Below the pieces are notes generated by a model. That model worked only from the letters and a program-made list of their open reading frames with translations. It was not told the DNA's origin and searched no databases. From positions 372,001-436,000 of the forward strand of contig NZ_CP015600.1 of the NCBI RefSeq assembly GCF_001647715.1: DNA of 64,000 nt. Reading direction: 5' to 3'. How positions within the stretch are numbered: position 1 is the stretch's first letter; every line of letters starts with the position of its first letter. Both the position numbers and the translations under genes were made by a program. Below, in pieces: positions 54,995 to 63,574 of this stretch. The stretch is from Pseudomonas antarctica (GTDB lineage: Bacteria > Pseudomonadota > Gammaproteobacteria > Pseudomonadales > Pseudomonadaceae).

Positions 54995-56337
54995 TCGGTA
55001 AGTTGAGCGTAATCGCGGTGGGCGTGTGTACGACGTTGTCGGTGTGGGCCGAGGAAACGCCCGCCGACTTCACCTCGCACGTGCCGCTGGCTGTGAGCGG
55101 CAACGGCCCCTGGTATCGCCTGGAGCTGCCATTGGCGGTGCAATTGAGTGCGCGCCAGGCTGATCTCAGTGATGTGCGAGTGTTCAATGCCGCCGGTGAG
55201 CCCCAAGCCTATGCGCTGTCGCGTCAATCGGCGCAGCGTACTGAAAGCCGCGATGTGGCTGACGTGAAGTGGTTCCCGCTGTACGCCGCAGACACCCGTG
55301 AGAACGTGCCGGACGTGGTGATGAAATCCACCGCCGAAGGCACGTTGTTGGAAGTCCGCCCAGCCAAGGCGGGCAAAGAAGTGCTGCGTGGCTGGGTGCT
55401 GGATGCCAGCGCGATCAAGGCGCCGTTGCAGCAACTGAGCCTGGACTGGAGCCGTGAGCAGGATGGCTTCCAGCGTTTCAGCATTGAAGCCAGTGATGAC
55501 TTGCAGCACTGGCAGTCGTGGGGCGATGGGCAGGTGGCACGCCTGTCGTTTGCCGATGAGCGCGTCGAACAGCATGACGTCAGCCTGCCGGGGCAGTCGG
55601 CGCGTTACCTGCGTTTGGTGTGGCAGGGCCAGGTCGCGCCGACGCTGACCTCGGCCAAGCTTGTGAGCGCCACAAGCAGCAGCCTGCCGCTGCCGTTGGT
55701 GTGGTCACAGCCCTTGTCGGGGACGCGGCTCAAGGCGGGCGAATACAGCTGGCAGCTGCCGACGGGGCTGCATGTCGAGCGCTTGCGCATTGAGTTGAAG
55801 CAGCCCAATACGCTGGCGCCGGTAACGTTGGCGGGGCGCCGTGACGCCAATCAAGCCTGGCAGCCGCTGAGCAACGGTTTGTTGTACCGCCTGACCCAAA
55901 ACGGCCAGGACGTGGTGCAGGACGAATTGCAGCTGCCTGGCCAGGCCGTGGCCGAGCTAAAACTGCAGGTGGATGAGCGCGGCGGCGGCTTGGGCATCGA
56001 AGCCCCGGCTTTGCGCTTTGCTGTGCGCACCACCCAGTTGGTATTCCTGGCGCGGGGTGAACCGCCGTTCACCCTGGCGTTGGGTAATGGCTCAGTCAAG
56101 GCAGCAAACCTGCCGTTGTCGACCCTGATCCCCGACTACAGCGCCGAGCGCCTCAAGACGTTGGGTCAGGCCACGGTCACAGGAGAGGCGGTGGTCAAAC
56201 CCCTCGCCGTTGCCCCATTGCCCGAAATGGGCACCGACTGGAAGAAACTTGGCCTGTGGGCCGTGCTCCTGCTGGGTGTGGCGGCACTGGGGGCGATGGC
56301 CTACAGTTTGTTGCGCACGCCAGCGGGCAAACCGTGA
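54991..56337 (+). CDS. DUF3999 family membrane-anchored protein
   Basis: This 448-residue protein has an N-terminal signal segment (IGKLSVIAVGVCTTLSVWA), a beta-rich periplasmic region and one C-terminal membrane helix (LGLWAVLLLGVAALGAMAYS). The family is DUF3999; no function is known. The start is a TTG at 54991 with AAGGAG 8 nt upstream, overlapping the DUF2339 stop. Together they form a two-gene unit. Confidence 0.85.
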   Translation: MIGKLSVIAVGVCTTLSVWAEETPADFTSHVPLAVSGNGPWYRLELPLAVQLSARQADLSDVRVFNAAGEPQAYALSRQSAQRTESRDVADVKWFPLYAADTRENVPDVVMKSTAEGTLLEVRPAKAGKEVLRGWVLDASAIKAPLQQLSLDWSREQDGFQRFSIEASDDLQHWQSWGDGQVARLSFADERVEQHDVSLPGQSARYLRLVWQGQVAPTLTSAKLVSATSSSLPLPLVWSQPLSGTRLKAGEYSWQLPTGLHVERLRIELKQPNTLAPVTLAGRRDANQAWQPLSNGLLYRLTQNGQDVVQDELQLPGQAVAELKLQVDERGGGLGIEAPALRFAVRTTQLVFLARGEPPFTLALGNGSVKAANLPLSTLIPDYSAERLKTLGQATVTGEAVVKPLAVAPLPEMGTDWKKLGLWAVLLLGVAALGAMAYSLLRTPAGKP

Positions 56338-56354
56338 ACTCTATTGGAGTTAAA

Positions 56355-56370
56355 TCCTCTGATTAGAGGA
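56355..56370 (+). promoter_or_regulatory. Small hairpin in the fbp leader
   Basis: TCCTCT, GATT, AGAGGA is a perfect 6-bp stem 64 bp before the fbp start. Its role is unknown. Confidence 0.3.
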
Positions 56371-56433
56371 AATACGCCTCGACTCGCGTTAAACTGCGCG
56401 GGTTTATAAGCCCCCCATTCTCCGGAGCCTTAC

Positions 56434-57444
56434 ATGTCCCGCGTTACCCTGAGTCGCTATTTGATCGAGCAGACCCGCAGCAACAACACGCCTGCCGATC
56501 TGCGCTTCCTTATCGAAGTGGTGGCGCGTGCTTGCAAGGAAATCAGCCACGCCGTGTCCAAAGGCGCACTGGGTGGTGTCCTGGGCAGCATGGGCACTGA
56601 AAACGTTCAAGGCGAAGTGCAGAAGAAGCTCGACGTCATCTCCAACGAGATCCTGCTCGAAGCCAACGAATGGGGCGGTCACCTGGCCGGCATGGCGTCC
56701 GAAGAAATGGACAATGCCTACCAGATCCCGGGCAAGTACCCAAAAGGCGCGTACCTGCTGGTATTCGACCCACTGGACGGTTCGTCCAACATCGACATCA
56801 ACGCGCCGGTCGGCACCATCTTCTCGGTACTGCGTTGCCCGAACGAGTACCTGAGCCAGAACGAAGCCCTGAACGAAAAGGCCTTCCTGCAGCCAGGCAC
56901 CGAGCAGGTCGCTGCCGGTTATGCGATCTACGGCCCACAGACCATGCTGGTGCTGACCCTGGGCGACGGCGTCAAAGGCTTTACCCTGGACCGTGAAATG
57001 GGCAGCTTCGTGCTGACCCACGAAGACATCACTATTCCTGCCTCCACCCAGGAATTTGCGATCAACATGTCCAACCAGCGCCACTGGGAAGAGCCGGTGA
57101 CTCGCTACGTCGGCGAGTTGATGGCAGGTGAGGAAGGCCCGTTGAAGAAGAACTTCAACATGCGCTGGGTCGCCGCGATGGTGGCCGACGTGCACCGTAT
57201 CCTGACCCGTGGTGGCCTGTTCATGTACCCACGTGACAGCCGCGAGCCCTCCAAGCCTGGCAAACTGCGCTTGATGTACGAAGCCAACCCGATGTCGTTT
57301 CTGGTTGAGCAAGCAGGCGGCGCGTCCACCGACGGCCACCAGCGCATCCTCGACATCCAGCCTGAAGGCCTGCACCAGCGTGTGGCGGTGTTCCTGGGTT
57401 CGAAGGAAGAGGTTGAGCGTGTGACCGGTTACCACAAGAAGTAA
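56434..57444 (+). CDS. fbp: Fructose-1,6-bisphosphatase class I
   Basis: This 336-residue gluconeogenic enzyme makes fructose-6-phosphate. Metal and substrate motifs are present: the active-site segment [20 protein letters not shown], the [20 protein letters not shown] region and [20 protein letters not shown]. The N-terminus [20 protein letters not shown] is typical. It ends 16 bp before a strong terminator. Confidence 0.97.
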   Translation: MSRVTLSRYLIEQTRSNNTPADLRFLIEVVARACKEISHAVSKGALGGVLGSMGTENVQGEVQKKLDVISNEILLEANEWGGHLAGMASEEMDNAYQIPGKYPKGAYLLVFDPLDGSSNIDINAPVGTIFSVLRCPNEYLSQNEALNEKAFLQPGTEQVAAGYAIYGPQTMLVLTLGDGVKGFTLDREMGSFVLTHEDITIPASTQEFAINMSNQRHWEEPVTRYVGELMAGEEGPLKKNFNMRWVAAMVADVHRILTRGGLFMYPRDSREPSKPGKLRLMYEANPMSFLVEQAGGASTDGHQRILDIQPEGLHQRVAVFLGSKEEVERVTGYHKK

Positions 57445-57460
57445 AACTTTGCGGTAATTA

Positions 57461-57497
57461 AAAAGCCCCGAAACGTTTCAGCGTTTTCGGGGCTTTT
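57461..57497 (+). terminator. Intrinsic terminator of fbp
   Basis: AAAAGCCCCGAAA and TTTCGGGGCTTTT-type arms enclose a short loop and end in a T-run, 16 bp past the fbp stop. Confidence 0.92.
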
Positions 57498-57588
57498 TTG
57501 TTTTCGCTCGTCGGGAACCAGACACCCCTTTTCCCTTCTAAGCTTCTGGCAGATACCCCAGCTGCTTCGTCTCTTCAGGAGCTTTTCC

Positions 57589-57843
57589 ATGTCTTTACGC
57601 CGTCTCGCCTTGCTGGCTTTTTGCGTGCTGTTAGCCGCTTGCAGCAAGGTCAATCAAGAAAATTACGCGAAGCTGTCGGCTGGCATGGCCAAGGCCGACG
57701 TTGAGTCGTTGCTGGGCAAGCCGACCGATTGTTCCGGCGCACTGGGTATGTCCAGTTGCACGTGGGGCGATAAAAACAGCTTTATCAGCGTGCAGTACGC
57801 CGGTGACAAAGTTCTGATGTTTTCCGGGCAAGGCCTGAAGTAA
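57589..57843 (+). CDS. Small lipoprotein with BamE-like motif
   Basis: This 84-residue protein has a lipoprotein signal peptide with lipobox LLAAC (Cys18). The mature part reads NYAKLSAGMAKADVESLLGK, the pattern of the SmpA/OmlA (BamE)-like fold, and ends in a beta-strand region with one more cysteine pair (PTDCSGALGMSSCTWG). Function is unknown. It is followed 30 bp later by a lipocalin gene, probably in one operon. Confidence 0.85.
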   Translation: MSLRRLALLAFCVLLAACSKVNQENYAKLSAGMAKADVESLLGKPTDCSGALGMSSCTWGDKNSFISVQYAGDKVLMFSGQGLK

Positions 57844-57873
57844 ACCGGGGCGCGAGCCTGCGGGAGAAGAAGA

Positions 57874-58443
57874 ATGATCCGTTTTGTTTTGTTCCTTTGC
57901 GCCAGCCTGTTTTTGGCGGGCTGCGCCAGCCATTCTGGCGATGATCTGCAACCCAAGACAGCGAGCAACGTCAACCTGAAGCGTTACCAGGGGACCTGGT
58001 ACGAATTGGCCCGATTGCCGATGTATTTCCAGCGTAACTGTGCGCAGTCCGAAGCCCGCTACAGCCTGCTGCCGGATGGCGACATGTCGGTGTTCAACCG
58101 CTGCCTGACGCCTGAGTGGAAGTGGGAAGAAGCCAAGGGCACGGCCACGCCGCAAGTGCCCGGCAAGACCGACAAGCTCTGGGTGGAATTCAATAACTGG
58201 TTCACGGCGCTGCTGCCGGGCGTCGCCAAGGGCGATTACTGGGTGCTGTACGTCAGTGATGACTACAAGACCGCTCTCGTTGGCAGCCCTAGCCGGCGCT
58301 ACATGTGGATCTTGTCGCGCACGCCGACGGTCAGCGCCGACACCCGCGAAGACCTGCTGAGCAGGGCGCGGCAGCAAGGGTATGACACCACGCGGTTGAT
58401 CTGGCGTACGTCGGACAAGCAGATGGCGAAGACTTCGCAGTAA
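57874..58443 (+). CDS. Bacterial lipocalin (Blc type)
   Basis: This 189-residue outer-membrane lipoprotein has a lipobox (LAGC) near residue 15 and the lipocalin mark YQGTWYELARLPMYFQRNC, the VSDDYKTALVGSPSRRYMWI segment and the C-terminal R-L-I-W. Lipocalins of this kind bind fatty acids or lysophospholipids and are induced by envelope stress. It follows a small lipoprotein gene. Length is standard for Blc. Confidence 0.94.
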   Translation: MIRFVLFLCASLFLAGCASHSGDDLQPKTASNVNLKRYQGTWYELARLPMYFQRNCAQSEARYSLLPDGDMSVFNRCLTPEWKWEEAKGTATPQVPGKTDKLWVEFNNWFTALLPGVAKGDYWVLYVSDDYKTALVGSPSRRYMWILSRTPTVSADTREDLLSRARQQGYDTTRLIWRTSDKQMAKTSQ

Positions 58444-58467
58444 ACCTGGACCATCGCCAATCAAAAT

Positions 58468-58555
58468 GTGGGAGCGGGCTTGCTCGCGAATACGGAGTGT
58501 CAGTCGACAGATGTAATGACTGATACACCGCATTCGCGAGCAAGCCCGCTCCCAC
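58468..58555. repeat. REPIN between the lipocalin gene and hutF
   Basis: GTGGGAGCGGGCTTGCTCGCGAA and its near complement with a short centre, between convergent genes. Confidence 0.9.
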
Positions 58556-58574
58556 ATTTGTTTTGCAGTGTTTG

Positions 58575-59939
58575 TTAGCCCAGCATATCCCTCAGCACTT
58601 GCGTGAAGGCGCGGCTGCTTTCCTCTTCACCGGCATGATGCCCGTCCCGTACTACCCACTTCCCGTTGACCAGCACATCGCGCACCTGCCGATCACCACC
58701 GGCGAACAGCCAGCGATTGAGAATGCCGTCCTCCGTCGCCGTTGCCAGGTACGGGTCGTTGCCATCCAACACCAGCCAGTCCGCGCGTTTGCCCACTTCC
58801 AAGCGGCCAATCGTCTGGCCCAGCGCCTGGGCGCCACCGTCCAATGCAGCATCAAACAGTGTGCGGCCGACCATTGGCTGATCACCGCGGTACAAGCGGT
58901 TACGCCGCTGGTCGCGCAGGCGCTGGCCGTATTCCAGCCAGCGCAATTCTTCTACCACGCTGAGTGACACATGGCTGTCGGAGCCAATGCCCATGCGTCC
59001 GCCTTGGGCGAGGAAATCCACCGCCGGGAAAATCCCGTCGCCCAGGTTGGCTTCGGTGGTCAGGCACAGGCCAGCAATTGCGCGGCTCTTGGCCATGCGC
59101 GTGACTTCGTCAGGATCAGCGTGGGTGGCGTGCACCAGGCACCAGCGCTCATCGACTTCAACGTTGTCATACAGCCATTGCAGCGGGCGTTTGCCACTCC
59201 AGGCCAGGCAGTCATCGACTTCTTTTTGTTGCTCGGCGATGTGGATGTGCACCGGGCAAGCCTTGTCACTGGCGGCCAGCACTTCATTGATTTGCCGCGG
59301 CGTGACGGCGCGCAACGAGTGGAAGCACAGGCCCAACTGCTGCGCCGGTTGTGCGGCAAGCATCGGCTTGAGGCGTGCTTGCAGGTCCAGATAATTTTCG
59401 GTGCTGTTGATAAAGCGTCGCTGGCCTTCGTTCGGCGCCTGGCCACCAAACCCGGCGTGGGTGTAGAGCACGGGCAGCAAGGTCAAGCCAATCCCACTGC
59501 TGGCGGCCGCCTGGCTGATTTGCCGCGACAGCTCCGCACGGTCGGCATACGGCTGGCCGCTGACGTCGTGATGCACGTAGTGAAATTCCGCCACTGAGGT
59601 GTAACCGGCCTTGAGCATCTCGATATACAACTGGCGGGCGATGACCTGCAATTGCTCCGGGCTGATCTTGCCGACCATGCGGTACATCAAATCGCGCCAG
59701 GTCCAGAAGCTGTCATTCGGGTTGCCGGCCACTTCGGCCAAACCTGCCATTGCGCGCTGGAAGGCATGTGAATGCAGGTTTGGCATACCCGCCAACACCG
59801 GACCTCTAAGCCGTTCGGCGCCGTCTGCACTGGCGTTGGGCTCAACGTGGGTCAGCAAGCCATCGGCACTGACTTCAAAGCGTACATCGTTGGCCCATCC
59901 ATTAGGCAGCAGCGCGCGTTCGGCAAAGAAAGCGGACAT
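58575..59939 (-). CDS. hutF: Formimidoylglutamate deiminase
   Basis: This 454-residue amidohydrolase converts N-formimidoyl-L-glutamate to N-formyl-L-glutamate in the five-step histidine pathway of pseudomonads. It shows the metal motif MPNLHSHAFQRAMAGL, the HIHIAEQQKEVDDC segment, LVHATHADPDEV and the final metal aspartate in GIGSDSHVSLS. ATG 59939 is chosen; a TTG 6 bp earlier is also possible. It is divergent from hutC, with a HutC-type operator between. Confidence 0.95.
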   Translation of the reverse strand: MSAFFAERALLPNGWANDVRFEVSADGLLTHVEPNASADGAERLRGPVLAGMPNLHSHAFQRAMAGLAEVAGNPNDSFWTWRDLMYRMVGKISPEQLQVIARQLYIEMLKAGYTSVAEFHYVHHDVSGQPYADRAELSRQISQAAASSGIGLTLLPVLYTHAGFGGQAPNEGQRRFINSTENYLDLQARLKPMLAAQPAQQLGLCFHSLRAVTPRQINEVLAASDKACPVHIHIAEQQKEVDDCLAWSGKRPLQWLYDNVEVDERWCLVHATHADPDEVTRMAKSRAIAGLCLTTEANLGDGIFPAVDFLAQGGRMGIGSDSHVSLSVVEELRWLEYGQRLRDQRRNRLYRGDQPMVGRTLFDAALDGGAQALGQTIGRLEVGKRADWLVLDGNDPYLATATEDGILNRWLFAGGDRQVRDVLVNGKWVVRDGHHAGEEESSRAFTQVLRDMLG

Positions 59940-59968
59940 GATCAAGGCACCCCGGTCGTGTGTTTATT

Positions 59969-59984
59969 TGTATATACATATACA
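59969..59984. promoter_or_regulatory. HutC operator candidate between hutF and hutC
   Basis: TGTATATACATATACA is a near-perfect dyad (reverse complement differs at two central bases) 30 bp before hutF and 64 bp before hutC. The TGTA...TACA form matches HutC-type operators, suggesting that HutC represses both divergent genes. Confidence 0.65.
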
Positions 59985-60047
59985 GACGTTTGCCTGCTCG
60001 GTAAACTCCGGCAATCTATGCATCTTTTCCCCCTGCAAGGATTCCCT

Positions 60048-60797
60048 GTGCCGACTCCGCCCGCCAAGTCTTCGCTGGCTGCCCACATGGACGAAAGTCC
60101 GGCGCCCTTGTATGCCCGCGTCAAACAGATGATCAGCCAGCAAATCCTCAACGGCAACTGGCCGCCCCATTACCGCGTGCCGTCGGAGAGCGAGCTGGTC
60201 AGCCAACTGGGCTTCAGCCGCATGACCATCAACCGCGCCCTGCGCGAACTCACCGCGGAGGGGTTGCTGGTGCGCATGCAAGGCGTCGGTACCTTCGTCG
60301 CCGAACCCAAGAGCCAGTCGGCGCTGTTTGAAGTGCACAACATTGCCGATGAGATCGCCTCTCGCGGTCATCGGCATACCTGCCAGGTCATTCACCTGTG
60401 CGAAGAGGCCGCAGGCTCCGAGCGCGCCGTCGCCCTGGAAATGCGCGAAGGCGGGCGGGTGTTCCACTCGTTGATCGTGCACTTCGAGAACGACATTCCT
60501 GTGCAAATCGAAGACCGTTTCGTCAACGCCCTGGTGGCACCGGATTACTTGCAGCAGGATTTCACCCAGCAAACGCCTTACGCCTATTTGAATCAGGTTG
60601 CGCCGCTGACCGAAGGCGAGCACGTGGTCGAAGCGATCCTTGCCGATGCCGAAGAGTGCAAGTTGCTGCAGATCGAGCCCAGCGAGCCGTGCCTGTTGAT
60701 CCGCCGTCGCACCTGGTCCGGTCGCCAGCCGGTGACCGCCGCGCGTTTGATCCACCCCGGTTCCCGTCATAGCCTGGAAGGACGTTTCAGTAAATGA
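60048..60797 (+). CDS. hutC: Histidine utilisation repressor HutC
   Basis: This 249-residue GntR/HutC-family repressor binds urocanate. The N-terminal winged helix-turn-helix is VPSESELVSQLGFSRMTINR with RALRELTAEGLLVRMQGVGT, and the C-terminal UTRA domain (about 90-245) includes the ligand-binding segment. GTG 60048 with AAGGA is the likely start. It overlaps hutD by 4 bp. Repression of the hut genes, relieved by urocanate, is the known role. Confidence 0.95.
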   Translation: MPTPPAKSSLAAHMDESPAPLYARVKQMISQQILNGNWPPHYRVPSESELVSQLGFSRMTINRALRELTAEGLLVRMQGVGTFVAEPKSQSALFEVHNIADEIASRGHRHTCQVIHLCEEAAGSERAVALEMREGGRVFHSLIVHFENDIPVQIEDRFVNALVAPDYLQQDFTQQTPYAYLNQVAPLTEGEHVVEAILADAEECKLLQIEPSEPCLLIRRRTWSGRQPVTAARLIHPGSRHSLEGRFSK

Positions 60798-61354
60798 GTG
60801 CAGTGAAAGTCTGGCGCGCCACCGATTACATCCGTATGCCCTGGAAAAACGGCGGCGGCAGCACCGAAGAAATTACCCGTGACGCAGGCTTAGGCCTGGA
60901 TGGCTTTGGCTGGCGCCTGTCGATTGCCGATATCGGTGAGTCGGGTGGGTTTTCCACCTTCGCCGGCTACCAGCGCATCATCACCGTGATCAAGGGTGCG
61001 GGCATGGTGCTGACCGTGGATGGCGAGGAACAGCGCGGCCTGTTACCGCTACAGCCCTTTGCGTTCAAGGGTGAAAGCACGGTGTCATGCCGTTTGATCA
61101 CCGGGCCGATCCGCGATTTCAACCTGATTTATTCGCCGCAGCGTTACCACGCACGCTTGCAGTGGATGGATGGTGTGCAGCGTTTTTTCAGTACGGCGCA
61201 GACCGTGCTGGTGTTCAGCGTTGCGGATGAAGTGAAGGTGCTGGACCAAAAGCTGGGTCATCACGACTGCCTGCAAATCGACGGTAACACCGACCTGCTG
61301 GACCTCTCGGTTACCGGCCGCTGCTGCATTATCGAACTGACCGCACTCGGTTAA
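60794..61354 (+). CDS. hutD: HutD family protein
   Basis: This 186-residue cupin-like protein belongs to the HutD family (KVWRATDYIRMPWKNGGGST, FGWRLSIADIGESGGFSTF, and LITGPIRDFNLIYSPQR). It has been proposed to limit hut expression at high inducer level, possibly by binding formylglutamate. It overlaps the hutC stop and is co-transcribed with it. A REPIN follows 6 bp later. Confidence 0.94.
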   Translation: MSAVKVWRATDYIRMPWKNGGGSTEEITRDAGLGLDGFGWRLSIADIGESGGFSTFAGYQRIITVIKGAGMVLTVDGEEQRGLLPLQPFAFKGESTVSCRLITGPIRDFNLIYSPQRYHARLQWMDGVQRFFSTAQTVLVFSVADEVKVLDQKLGHHDCLQIDGNTDLLDLSVTGRCCIIELTALG

Positions 61355-61359
61355 AAACT

Positions 61360-61446
61360 GTGGGAGCTGGCTTGCCTGCGATGGCGGTGTATCAGTACTG
61401 GATGTGCTGGCTGACACACCGTCATCGCAGACAAGCCCGCTCCCAC
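61360..61446. repeat. REPIN downstream of hutD
   Basis: GTGGGAGCTGGCTTGCCTGCGAT and a near complement of the GAGCGGG-type form a mixed REPIN, 6 bp past the hutD stop. Confidence 0.9.
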
Positions 61447-61511
61447 ATTTGTTTCTGTGTTGTTCAAGGGATCTGTTTCCGGCCAGCGCACCAATTTGTT
61501 ACCGAATGCCC

Positions 61512-61534
61512 CAGCGTGGCGCAAAGCCACGCTG
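61512..61534. promoter_or_regulatory. 9-bp hairpin between hutD and hutU
   Basis: CAGCGTGGC, loop GCAAA, GCCACGCTG is a perfect stem without a T-run. It may end or process the hutCD transcript. The rest of this 314-bp gap carries the hutU promoter. Confidence 0.45.
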
Positions 61535-61675
61535 TTATGAACAATCTCCCTCGCTGCAAAACTCCTCCGTAAGAAATTTCATCAAGCTTCCAAGCCTTAA
61601 TTTCCAAGGCTTTCACACACCTTCCCAAAAAATCTCACGCCCTCGCTAAGAAAGTTGGCCGCTTGATTGCATATG

Positions 61676-61689
61676 CTTGTATGTACAAG
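61676..61689. promoter_or_regulatory. HutC operator upstream of hutU
   Basis: CTTGTATGTACAAG is a near-perfect dyad 71 bp before the hutU start. It agrees with the Hut repressor operator described for P. putida and Klebsiella as I remember it (a TTGTA...TACAA core). Confidence 0.75.
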
Positions 61690-61760
61690 TAAAGATGTGT
61701 GCGTAAGACTCTCCTTCGCACCATCAATGTTCGCGCATCGATCGCCGAGGAGTCTTAGCA

Positions 61761-63431
61761 GTGACCAAGCCTACAAAATACCGTGACGTCGAAATCCGCG
61801 CCGCCCGCGGTAACAAGCTCACCGCCAAAAGCTGGCTGACTGAAGCGCCGCTGCGCATGCTGATGAACAACCTCGACCCGCAAGTGGCCGAGAACCCGAA
61901 AGAGCTGGTGGTGTACGGCGGTATCGGCCGTGCGGCGCGTAACTGGGAGTGCTACGACCAGATCGTCGAGAGCCTCACCAATTTGAATGACGACGAGACC
62001 CTGCTGGTGCAATCCGGCAAGCCGGTCGGCGTGTTCAAGACCCACAGCAACGCTCCGCGCGTACTGATCGCCAACTCCAACCTGGTACCGCACTGGGCCA
62101 GTTGGGAACACTTTAACGAGCTGGATGCCAAGGGCCTGGCCATGTACGGCCAGATGACTGCCGGCAGCTGGATCTACATCGGCAGCCAGGGCATCGTCCA
62201 GGGTACCTACGAAACCTTCGTCGAAGCCGGTCGCCAGCATTACAACAGCGACCTGACCGGCCGTTGGGTCCTCACCGCCGGCCTCGGTGGCATGGGCGGC
62301 GCCCAGCCGCTGGCCGCAACCCTGGCCGGGGCGTGCTCGCTGAACATCGAGTGCCAGCAGGTCAGTATCGACTTCCGCTTGAGCAGCCGTTATGTCGACG
62401 AGCAAGCCACCGACCTCGACGACGCCCTGGCCCGCATCGCCAAATACACCAAGGAAGGCAAGGCCATCTCCATCGCCCTGCTGGGTAACGCGGCGGAAAT
62501 CCTGCCGGAGCTGGTCAAGCGTGGCGTGCGCCCGGACATGGTCACCGACCAGACCAGCGCCCACGATCCACTCAACGGCTACCTGCCGGCCGGCTGGACC
62601 TGGGACGAATACCGCGCCCGCGCCAAAACCGAACCGGCTGCTGTGATCAAGGCCGCCAAGCAGTCGATGGCCGTGCACGTCAAAGCCATGCTCGAGTTCC
62701 AGAAGCAAGGCATCCCGACCTTCGACTACGGCAACAACATCCGCCAGATGGCGCAAGAAGAAGGCGTGCAAGACGCCTTCGCCTTCCCAGGCTTCGTACC
62801 GGCCTACATCCGCCCACTGTTCTGCCGTGGCATCGGCCCGTTCCGCTGGGCGGCGCTGTCCGGCGACCCGCAGGACATCTACAAGACCGACGCCAAAGTC
62901 AAAGAGCTGATCCCCGACGACGCGCACCTGCACAACTGGCTGGACATGGCGCGCGAGCGCATCAGCTTCCAGGGCCTGCCGGCACGTATCTGCTGGGTGG
63001 GCCTGGGCCAGCGCGCCAAGCTGGGCCTGGCGTTCAACGAAATGGTGCGCAGCGGCGAGCTGTCGGCACCGGTGGTGATCGGCCGTGACCACCTCGACTC
63101 CGGCTCGGTCGCCAGCCCGAACCGCGAAACCGAAGCCATGCAGGACGGTTCCGACGCTGTGTCCGACTGGCCACTGCTCAACGCCTTGCTCAACACCGCC
63201 AGCGGCGCGACCTGGGTTTCGCTGCACCACGGCGGCGGCGTGGGCATGGGCTTCTCCCAGCACTCCGGCATGGTGATCGTTTGCGACGGTACCGATGAAG
63301 CCGCCGAGCGGATCGCCCGCGTACTGCACAACGACCCGGCCACCGGTGTGATGCGCCACGCAGACGCCGGTTACCAGATCGCAATCGACTGCGCCAAAGA
63401 GCAGGGCCTCGATCTTCCGATGATCAAGTAA
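61761..63431 (+). CDS. hutU: Urocanate hydratase
   Basis: This 556-residue NAD-dependent enzyme turns urocanate into imidazolone propionate. It shows [39 protein letters not shown] (NAD-binding glycine-rich part), and the active cysteine region [10 protein letters not shown] preceded by [15 protein letters not shown] 61761 with GAGGAG is the start. It is the first gene of the next hut transcript; hutH and hutI are expected to the right, outside the window. Confidence 0.97.
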   Translation: MTKPTKYRDVEIRAARGNKLTAKSWLTEAPLRMLMNNLDPQVAENPKELVVYGGIGRAARNWECYDQIVESLTNLNDDETLLVQSGKPVGVFKTHSNAPRVLIANSNLVPHWASWEHFNELDAKGLAMYGQMTAGSWIYIGSQGIVQGTYETFVEAGRQHYNSDLTGRWVLTAGLGGMGGAQPLAATLAGACSLNIECQQVSIDFRLSSRYVDEQATDLDDALARIAKYTKEGKAISIALLGNAAEILPELVKRGVRPDMVTDQTSAHDPLNGYLPAGWTWDEYRARAKTEPAAVIKAAKQSMAVHVKAMLEFQKQGIPTFDYGNNIRQMAQEEGVQDAFAFPGFVPAYIRPLFCRGIGPFRWAALSGDPQDIYKTDAKVKELIPDDAHLHNWLDMARERISFQGLPARICWVGLGQRAKLGLAFNEMVRSGELSAPVVIGRDHLDSGSVASPNRETEAMQDGSDAVSDWPLLNALLNTASGATWVSLHHGGGVGMGFSQHSGMVIVCDGTDEAAERIARVLHNDPATGVMRHADAGYQIAIDCAKEQGLDLPMIK

Positions 63432-63437
63432 TGCAAG

Positions 63438-63525
63438 GTGGGAGCGGGCTTGCTCGCGAATGCGGTGTGCCAGTCACCGTAATCGTTAGCTGACCCTCCG
63501 CTTTCGCGAGCAAGCCCGCTCCCAC
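63438..63525. repeat. REPIN between hutU and the permease
   Basis: GTGGGAGCGGGCTTGCTCGCGAA and its near complement with a short centre. It lies inside the presumed hutU operon, 7 bp past the hutU stop and 50 bp before the next start. Confidence 0.9.
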
Positions 63526-63574
63526 ATTTGATCTGTGTTGCAAACAAAAACAATCCATCAGAGGTTGAACACAC

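Noticed and set aside
59772..60047. Extended N-terminus of HutC from an upstream start
   Set aside because: This would run through the operator and the hutF coding region; the family N-terminus and AAGGA support the GTG at 60048.
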